The translations under genes were made by a program, and so were the position numbers. A stretch of 64,000 nucleotides of DNA from Bacillus horti (GTDB taxonomy: Bacteria > Bacillota > Bacilli > Caldalkalibacillales > JCM-10596). Location of the stretch: NCBI RefSeq assembly GCF_030813115.1, contig NZ_JAUSTY010000019.1, forward strand, positions 1-64,000, written 5' to 3'. This document shows positions 58,157-64,000 of this stretch, in pieces; position 1 is the stretch's first letter, and the number at the start of each line of letters is the position of its first letter. A model generated the notes under the pieces. It did no database searches. It was given only the letters and a program-made list of their open reading frames with translations, and had not been told where the DNA came from.

Positions 58157-59571
58157 TGAGTAGCATAAATACGTTGTTTTCAAGCTCACTTCGAGTATTG
58201 AACGTAGGTACAGAAACGTTTAAACAGGATATCCTTCTTCAACAAGGAGATGTGACTCAAGTAGATTGGCGTCCTCCTGCGGGCGGAAATGTAGAGTTAG
58301 TCAGAGCTTTAGCTAGACTAGAGAACAACCCTGCTATTGACGAAGCCAATCAAAAAGCGGTTGAGATTTTAAAATCTGCCCATCCTGTTCTCATTGATAT
58401 GGATCTGGCAATCAACGTCATACCAGGCATGCATGAAAAATTAATTCTTCATGCAGGTCCACCGATCACATGGGAAAAAATGTGTGGTCCAATGCAGGGA
58501 GCCGTTATTGGTGCGTTAATTTTCGAGGGACTAGCTAACAATGAGGAAGAAGCGAGAGAATTAGTCAGCTCTGGTCAAATTGAATTTGCCCCATGTAATG
58601 AGCATGACGCTGTAGGTCCAATGGCCGGAATCATTTCTCCTTCAATGCCTGTGCACATTATACAAAATATAGAGCATGGAAATCATGCCTACTGTTCCAT
58701 TAACGAAGGGTTAGGAAAAGTTTTAAGATATGGTGCCTTCTCTGATGACGTGATCAAGAGATTAAAGTGGTTAAAAGATGATTTTATGCCCGTGCTAAAG
58801 GAAGCCATTATTATAAGTAAGGGAATTGATCTTAAGTCGATTATTGCTCAAGCCTTGCATATGGGTGATGAAGTTCATAATCGGAACAAAGCGGCTACTA
58901 GCTTGTTTATCCGTCAAATAGTTCCCTACATTTTACAGACAAATGCGAGTGAGCTTATGCGTTCTGAGACGATCTCGTTCATCAATAATAATGACCACTA
59001 CTTTTTAAACTTATCCATGCCTGCTTGTAAGGCGTCATTAGATGCCGCACACGGGATCGAAGGCTCCACGATCGTCACAGCGATGGCTAGAAATGGTGTA
59101 GAATTCGGTATACGTGTTAGTGGCTTACCAAAAGAGCAATGGTTTACTGGTCCAGCTAATTATATCAAAGGTCTACTTTTTCCTGGGTTTAGTCAAGAGG
59201 ATGCAGCCCGAGATATTGGTGATAGCACGATAACCGAAACAATAGGTATTGGAGGATTTTCGATGGGTGGTGCTCCAGCTATTGTTCAGTTTGTTGGGGG
59301 ATCTGTTGAAGATGCCATAGAATATAGTGAGAAGATGTATCAGATAACGACTGGCGAAAATAGTAACTACTCCATCCCAACTTTAGATTTTCGGGGATCG
59401 CCTATCGGAATTGATGTGCGCAAGGTCGTTGAAACGAACATATTACCGATTATAAATACGGGAATGGCTCATAAGGATGCAGGGATTGGTCAAGTAGGCG
59501 CAGGTCTGGTAGAACCACCGATGGCTTGTTTTGAAGGTGCCTTAAAAGCCCTTGCAAAGGAGGTCAGCTAA
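58156..59571 (+). CDS. DUF1116/YlbE (AllG-like) carbamoyltransferase subunit
   Basis: 471 aa, full-length for DUF1116. Conserved stretches include VDWRPPAGGNVELVRAL, HAGPPITWEKMCGPMQGAVIGAL, NEHDAVGPMAGIISPSMPV and DAAHGIEGSTIVTAMARNG. Partner of FdrA and DUF2877 in the AllFGH complex. Translationally coupled to the FdrA gene (one-base overlap) and immediately followed by carbamate kinase, consistent with carbamoyl phosphate as the product. Confidence 0.92.
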   Translation: MSSINTLFSSSLRVLNVGTETFKQDILLQQGDVTQVDWRPPAGGNVELVRALARLENNPAIDEANQKAVEILKSAHPVLIDMDLAINVIPGMHEKLILHAGPPITWEKMCGPMQGAVIGALIFEGLANNEEEARELVSSGQIEFAPCNEHDAVGPMAGIISPSMPVHIIQNIEHGNHAYCSINEGLGKVLRYGAFSDDVIKRLKWLKDDFMPVLKEAIIISKGIDLKSIIAQALHMGDEVHNRNKAATSLFIRQIVPYILQTNASELMRSETISFINNNDHYFLNLSMPACKASLDAAHGIEGSTIVTAMARNGVEFGIRVSGLPKEQWFTGPANYIKGLLFPGFSQEDAARDIGDSTITETIGIGGFSMGGAPAIVQFVGGSVEDAIEYSEKMYQITTGENSNYSIPTLDFRGSPIGIDVRKVVETNILPIINTGMAHKDAGIGQVGAGLVEPPMACFEGALKALAKEVS

Positions 59572-60507
59572 TTGAGTAAAATTATGCTTGCTCTTGGCGG
59601 AAACGCATTGGGAGAATCGGCTGAAGAACAAAAAAAATTGGTAGGGGAAACGGCGTACTCGATCGTAGATTTAATTGAACAGGGCCATCAAGTAGTGATA
59701 GCTCATGGCAATGGCCCTCAAGTAGGAAAGATCCATTCAGCGTTAGAGCTTGCTGCTGAGCTAGAAAATTCAGACGGTATGCCTCTTCCTGAATGTGGGG
59801 CAATGAGTCAAGGCTATATTGGTTATCACCTACAAAATGCAATCCGTGAGGAATTATTAAATCGTCAAATTAAACGTCCTGTATCTGCTGTGGTAACACA
59901 GGTGGTAGTCGATCTCCATGACCCAGCTTTTAAAAATCCGTCAAAGCCAATAGGACGATTTTACACAGAAGAGCAGGCTAAGCGTCTTGCCTCTGAAAAA
60001 GGCTATGAAATGATGGAAGACTCAGGTCGTGGGTGGAGAAGGATTGTGCCGTCCCCCAAACCACAAAAAATAGTGGAGAAGGATACAATCAAGACGCTTC
60101 TGGATGCAGATGGTATTGTGATTTCTGTTGGCGGAGGTGGTATCCCAGTGATAGAGGAAGCAAACAAACTCACTGGCGTGAACGCTGTCATTGATAAAGA
60201 TTTTGCTAGTAGTAAGTTAGCCCAAGAATTAGAATTAGATTATCTGTTTCTATTAACATCCGTTGAATGTGTTTCTATAAATTTTGGAAAACCAAATGAA
60301 CAGCAGCTGAATAAAATTTCTTTAAGTGAAGCCATTGAATACATTCGTGATGGACAATTTGGTGCAGGAAGTATGCTACCTAAGGTTGAAGCAGCCATTG
60401 AATTTGTTCAATCAAAGCCTGGGAGAAAGGCGATCATCGCTTCAATTGAAAAGACAAAAGAAGCCATTCTCGGAGAGTCAGGAACTACTTTCTATTCCGA
60501 TAAATAG
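59572..60507 (+). CDS. arcC: carbamate kinase
   Basis: 311 aa. Transfers phosphate from carbamoyl phosphate to ADP, giving ATP, ammonia and CO2. Amino-acid-kinase fold with ALGGNALGE at the start, IAHGNGPQVGKIH, ECGAMSQGYIGYHLQNA, GRGWRRIVPSPKP, SVGGGGIPVIEE and DKDFASSKLAQEL. TTG start at 59572 after AAGGAGG and directly after the DUF1116 stop. There is no arginine deiminase or ornithine carbamoyltransferase here, so its carbamoyl phosphate comes from the AllFGH-like enzyme; AllK-type role. Confidence 0.94.
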   Translation: MSKIMLALGGNALGESAEEQKKLVGETAYSIVDLIEQGHQVVIAHGNGPQVGKIHSALELAAELENSDGMPLPECGAMSQGYIGYHLQNAIREELLNRQIKRPVSAVVTQVVVDLHDPAFKNPSKPIGRFYTEEQAKRLASEKGYEMMEDSGRGWRRIVPSPKPQKIVEKDTIKTLLDADGIVISVGGGGIPVIEEANKLTGVNAVIDKDFASSKLAQELELDYLFLLTSVECVSINFGKPNEQQLNKISLSEAIEYIRDGQFGAGSMLPKVEAAIEFVQSKPGRKAIIASIEKTKEAILGESGTTFYSDK

Positions 60508-60525
60508 GTAGAGGCTTTTAATTAG

Positions 60526-60551
60526 GAAGAGCATAAAAGCTCTTCTTTTTT
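60526..60551 (+). terminator. terminator of the catabolic operon
   Basis: GAAGAGC (60526-60532), loop ATAAAA, GCTCTTC (60539-60545), then TTTTTT. Flanking AATTAG/CTAATT extends the stem. Confidence 0.88.
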
Positions 60552-60752
60552 CTAATTGTATGGATGATTTTTCAGCTCAAATGAAGTAAAATCAAAGAGC
60601 TTGTTCTTATTTTTCATTTTATTAATGAATATATCAACAGATAAGAGCCTAGGAATGAGTATTAGTAGTATTAATTTGTTAGTATTAAAACAATAAAAGG
60701 TTTGGAAAAATATAAGCGTAGGATGAATCCGTGCAACAGTTGGTGACAAGAC

Positions 60753-61349
60753 ATGAGTGAGCTGCTATTAATTATTCAGCACTACGGCTATTTTGGAATT
60801 ATGTTATTGCTTTCTTTAGGGATCATTGGTTTACCCATTCCGGATGAATTTCTGATGACTTTTGTGGGTTATCTGGTTTCAAAGGATTTTTTCTCTTACC
60901 CCTTGGCTGTTCTCAGCTCAATCATTGGTGCTTTATCGGGGATCACGATCAGTTACATATTAGGCTTAAAGCTAGGCTTGCCTTTTCTAAAGAAAGTGGG
61001 TCCGAAAATTCATATCTCTGAAGAGAAGATCGAGAAAGCCCAGCATTATTTTAGAAAATATGGAGTGGTTATGGTGTTCTTCGGTTATTTCATCCCGGGA
61101 GTTCGCCACCTTACAGGATATTTTGCTGGAATAGCTAAGCTACCTCTGAGGAAGTTCTTTCTCTACTCTGGTGCAGGGGCTACTGTTTGGGCATTTACCT
61201 TTATTACGCTCGGCAACATGTTAGGGTATAAGTGGATTTTGGTTGAGCACTATGTGAAAAAGTATGCTCTCCATGCTTTGGCTGGAATTATTCTAGTCGC
61301 TATCATTCTCTTCGTTGTTTATAAAAGAAAACAAAAGAAACGAAAATAA
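60753..61349 (+). CDS. DedA-family membrane protein
   Basis: 198 aa. Membrane segments at about 10-30, 48-68, 110-130 (re-entrant), 135-160 and 170-190. Family motif FFGYFIPGVRHLTGYFAGIAKLP (FxRFxPxxRxxxxxxAG type, here G in place of the first R). DedA proteins act as lipid scramblases or flippases, for example of undecaprenyl phosphate. Basic C-terminus (KRKQKKRK). Only a weak ribosome site is seen. Confidence 0.88.
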   Translation: MSELLLIIQHYGYFGIMLLLSLGIIGLPIPDEFLMTFVGYLVSKDFFSYPLAVLSSIIGALSGITISYILGLKLGLPFLKKVGPKIHISEEKIEKAQHYFRKYGVVMVFFGYFIPGVRHLTGYFAGIAKLPLRKFFLYSGAGATVWAFTFITLGNMLGYKWILVEHYVKKYALHALAGIILVAIILFVVYKRKQKKRK

Positions 61350-61417
61350 CTTGTCTAATCTGGCTCTACCTCTCATAAGCATGTACGAATGAGACATTCA
61401 ACAAATGAGGTGGAGCT

Positions 61418-62479
61418 ATGAAAAAACAGCTTACTTTAGCCCTGCAAATTGCAGCTACATATATTGGGACTGTTGTAGGTGCTGGTTTTGCGACAGGACA
61501 GGAGATTGTTCAATTTTTTACAAGGCACTATCATTGGGGAGTCTTAGGCATTATAGGGAGTATGTTTTTATTCATTTGGCTTGGTAAAAAAATGATGCTC
61601 CTTTCCCATCACATAGGTGCGTATTCCTATCAGGAGCTGAATCAGTATTTGTTTGGTAAGGGGCTTGGCGCTGTAGCGAATGGGTTTGTGTTTTTTATTC
61701 TGTTTGGTGTTACATCGGTCATGCTTTCGGGGACAGGTGCTATTTTCGAGGAACAGCTTGGCTTACCGTTCCAAGTTGGCATATTAGTGACTCTGGCCCT
61801 TTCTTTTTTAGTTATTTTAAAGGGGATGAAGGGTCTTTTTATTGTGAATTCTCTTGTGGTTCCCATGATGCTGACCTTTACTATCATTATTGCCTTTAAG
61901 GTTGGCATGACGGCTCCCAATGGAATAGGTTCAGTATTTAACCTAGGTAGCTGGAGTGGAAATTGGCAGGGCTGGTCTTGGGTGAGTAGTGCACTGACGT
62001 ATGTAGCGTTTAATCTGGCGATGGCGCAGGCAGTTCTAGTTCCTTTAGGTAAAGAGGTTACGAGTGTTAGAGCCTTGCATTTAGGAGGGCTTTTAGGTGG
62101 TTTGGGTTTAGGGTTTATGCTTTTAACAAGTCATTTTGCTTTGGTTACCTTGATGCCAGAGGCTCTGCACTTTGATATTCCCATCGCATTTGTGATTAAG
62201 GAATTTGGGTGGCTTGTTTTGCTTCTCTTTTTGCTTGTAATCTATGGAGAGGTTTTTACAACACTGATTGGCAATGTATTTGGCCTGAACAGGCAAATCA
62301 TTAGCTTAGTTAAGCTGCCGGAAAAATGGGTCATTGCAATGATCTTATTAACCAGCTTTGTAATCAGTCAGATCGGCTTTAGCTCATTAGTATCCTATTT
62401 GTATCCGATCTTTGGTTATATGGGTCTTGCGTTACTTTTAATGCTAGCGGTGAGGAAGATACCACAAATAAAACAATAA
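61418..62479 (+). CDS. YkvI-like membrane transporter
   Basis: 353 aa with about 10 membrane segments. Starts LQIAATYIGTVVGAGFATGQEIVQFF, whose GxGFATGQE unwound-helix motif is typical of the LeuT/APC-fold YkvI group in Bacillales. Substrate unknown. Ribosome site GAGGTGGAG before ATG 61418. Separate from DedA by 68 bp without a clear terminator. Confidence 0.82.
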   Translation: MKKQLTLALQIAATYIGTVVGAGFATGQEIVQFFTRHYHWGVLGIIGSMFLFIWLGKKMMLLSHHIGAYSYQELNQYLFGKGLGAVANGFVFFILFGVTSVMLSGTGAIFEEQLGLPFQVGILVTLALSFLVILKGMKGLFIVNSLVVPMMLTFTIIIAFKVGMTAPNGIGSVFNLGSWSGNWQGWSWVSSALTYVAFNLAMAQAVLVPLGKEVTSVRALHLGGLLGGLGLGFMLLTSHFALVTLMPEALHFDIPIAFVIKEFGWLVLLLFLLVIYGEVFTTLIGNVFGLNRQIISLVKLPEKWVIAMILLTSFVISQIGFSSLVSYLYPIFGYMGLALLLMLAVRKIPQIKQ

Positions 62480-62510
62480 AAATGAATCCAGTATTTAGGT
62501 TTCTAAAAAG

Positions 62511-62543
62511 AAGACGGGCTAAAGGATAAAGTCTGTCTTTTTT
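62511..62543 (+). terminator. terminator after the YkvI-like gene
   Basis: AAGACGGGC (62511-62519) pairs with GTCTGTCTT (62531-62539) with two G.U pairs; T-run follows. Confidence 0.7.
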
Positions 62544-62687
62544 CTGTTTACAAGATGACAAAACATATGCTTAAATAAAATAAACTGACTAGTCGTTTTA
62601 AATGGGTGTAAAATCCTTTGATGATTAAGGTAAAGGACTTTGCTATGAAATAAGCGTAACTAATTTATGATAGAAAGGTAGAAACCT

Positions 62688-63581
62688 ATGATAACAATGA
62701 AAAGATTAACGGAGTGTACCTTAGCAGAAAGTGTTCAAGCGTGGAATGAGGGGTTCGAAGGGTATTATTTTAATGCAACCACATCAGCAGAAGCTTTTAT
62801 CCAAAGAATGATGCAGGAGGACCTATCACCAGACTATTCAATTGTGGCGTTTAAAGAAGGAAAGCCAGTGGGCATAGTTTTACACGGAATTCGCGATGTG
62901 AAGGAACATAAATTGGCTTGGAATGGTGGGACAGGTGTAGCGACTGAGGTTAGGAAAATGGGAGTTGGTCGCTTATTGATGGAAGAGAGCCTGAAGGTTT
63001 TACAGGAGGCAGGTGTAACACTGGCCACTTTGGAGGCAATAAGTGAGAATCATAAGGCTATTGGACTCTATGAAAAAATGGGGTATCAGGTGATTGATCA
63101 GCTCGAGCACTTGGGACTTAACGGGTCACAATCGAATAAAAGCTTTGCAGAGCTGGAGAATAAAGATTTTAGCGTTCAGCACACTCTTCCCCAACTAGTA
63201 GGAAATCTATCCTTCTATAAAGATACGAATCCATGGCAAACACAATGGCCTAATACGAAAAATGGCGAGGCTATCATTGTCCGTGATACGGAAGGCAAGC
63301 AAGAACTAGGTTATGCTTTTTATCGCCGAGTATTTAATAAGCAGGGTGAGCATACCAAAACGATTTTAAATCAATGTGAGCCTCATCCAGGGCTAGCGGA
63401 GGCCGAAGCTGAAAAGGTCATCAAATCTATGCTATCAGATGTTTTTGGAGCCTTTTCAGAGAATATTGATCGAGTCATTCCCAACCTACCTTTAGAGCAA
63501 AGTAAGCTTACATATAAGGTGTTGACGGAACTAGGTTTTACCACGAAGGCCAAGCAGGTTTTTATGGTGAAAAAGCTTTAG
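62688..63581 (+). CDS. GNAT-family N-acetyltransferase
   Basis: 297 aa. GNAT core in the first half: WNGGTGVATEVRKMGVGRLLMEESLKVL (acetyl-CoA loop with V..GVGRxL), then LEAISENHKAIGLYEKMGYQ. The second half (about 155-297) looks like a second, degenerate GNAT domain. Substrate unknown. ATG at 62688 after GAAAGG. Confidence 0.88.
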   Translation: MITMKRLTECTLAESVQAWNEGFEGYYFNATTSAEAFIQRMMQEDLSPDYSIVAFKEGKPVGIVLHGIRDVKEHKLAWNGGTGVATEVRKMGVGRLLMEESLKVLQEAGVTLATLEAISENHKAIGLYEKMGYQVIDQLEHLGLNGSQSNKSFAELENKDFSVQHTLPQLVGNLSFYKDTNPWQTQWPNTKNGEAIIVRDTEGKQELGYAFYRRVFNKQGEHTKTILNQCEPHPGLAEAEAEKVIKSMLSDVFGAFSENIDRVIPNLPLEQSKLTYKVLTELGFTTKAKQVFMVKKL

Positions 63582-63612
63582 ACTTAGATGTAATAAGTTA
63601 TGAAGGAGATTA

Positions 63613-64000
63613 ATGAACATGCCGCCTATTGTCTCAGAGGAGTATAAAGAGAAGAAAAAGGAGCAGATCTTAACTAGTGCGTTAGCCTGTTTTGCTCAAA
63701 AGGGGTTTACGGCAGCTACCATTGATGATATTGTAGCCCACTCTGGAATAAGTAAGGGTTCCATCTATAATTATTATAAGAGTAAAGATGACATTTATAT
63801 TGATCTACTAAATACAAATACGTCACATTATATGGAGCAGATCACAGAACAATTTTCAAAGCTTCATTCAGCTATAGACAAAATAACGTTTTTGTTTGAT
63901 CACTATATCAATGTTGACCCTCAAGATGAGCAAAGATTAGGGTATGTCTCTGTTTTTTATGAGTTTATTTTCCATAGTACAAGGGATGAGGACATTCATG
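63613..64000 (+). CDS. TetR-family regulator, truncated by the window end
   Basis: The first ~129 residues are present. TetR HTH: ILTSALACFAQKGFTAATIDDIVAHSGISKGSIYNYYKSKDDIY region. The ligand-binding domain runs off the end. Start ATG at 63613 after GAAGGAG (an ATG two codons on is possible). Confidence 0.9.
   Translation, partial: MNMPPIVSEEYKEKKKEQILTSALACFAQKGFTAATIDDIVAHSGISKGSIYNYYKSKDDIYIDLLNTNTSHYMEQITEQFSKLHSAIDKITFLFDHYINVDPQDEQRLGYVSVFYEFIFHSTRDEDIH

Noticed and set aside
47478-60507. complete allantoin or uric acid pathway
   Set aside because: No uricase, allantoinase, allantoate amidohydrolase or ureidoglycolate enzymes are present; only the carbamoyltransferase and kinase steps are shared.

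Overview
The window reads as chromosome of a low-to-mid GC Gram-positive bacterium of the order Bacillales. The grounds are the complete hisZGDBHAF-IE operon with a short-form HisG, a cggR-gapA-pgk-tpiA-gpmI-eno glycolytic operon with a CggR operator, a CtsR box in front of clpP, strong GGAGG ribosome sites, and the core order secG / esterase / rnr / smpB / ssrA. I cannot name the species.

Layout. 1-98 is the 3' end of a group II intron cut by the window edge. 341-7014 is the histidine operon. 7.1-13 kb holds a structured element, a frameshifted copper-amine-oxidase-N-like secreted protein, clpP, a phosphoglucomutase, and a bactofilin plus M23 peptidase pair. 13.1-14 kb is repeat-rich and carries tRNA-Arg(CCG). 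14-23.2 kb is rpoN, the glycolytic operon and secG. 23.5-38 kb is a mosaic in which accessory genes (AraC/SDR/TetR, a second esterase, a dead serine hydrolase, an Xre membrane regulator, a small membrane-toxin candidate, a GNAT plus ornithine-cyclodeaminase pair, an S9 peptidase) split the usually compact secG-est-rnr-smpB block.

38.7-40 kb is the most striking locus. The tmRNA gene (tag peptide ending ALAA, mature length about 361 nt) is interrupted in its T-loop by a 288-nt group I intron, only 17 nt from the 3' end. About 60 bp beyond the tmRNA, convergent and outside the intron, lies a small LAGLIDADG endonuclease gene. Functional tmRNA, and so the SmpB/tmRNA ribosome rescue encoded here, should depend on self-splicing.

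40.3-47.3 kb holds a DUF2339 membrane protein, an AbrB-type antitoxin with a Doc toxin, a radical SAM protein, a Tat-exported nitroreductase-like protein, a TetR regulator with two palindromic operators, and DegV. 47.5-60.5 kb is a catabolic island: PucR regulator and chemoreceptor on one strand; on the other, a ring-opening amidohydrolase (cyanuric acid hydrolase/barbiturase family), two permeases, three subunits of the AllFGH (FdrA/DUF1116/DUF2877) carbamoyltransferase, and a carbamate kinase. I infer an ATP-yielding route in which a cyclic ureide is opened to an N-carbamoyl amide, phosphorolysed to carbamoyl phosphate, and used to make ATP. No allantoin genes are present in the window. The window ends with DedA, a YkvI-like permease, a GNAT and a truncated TetR gene.
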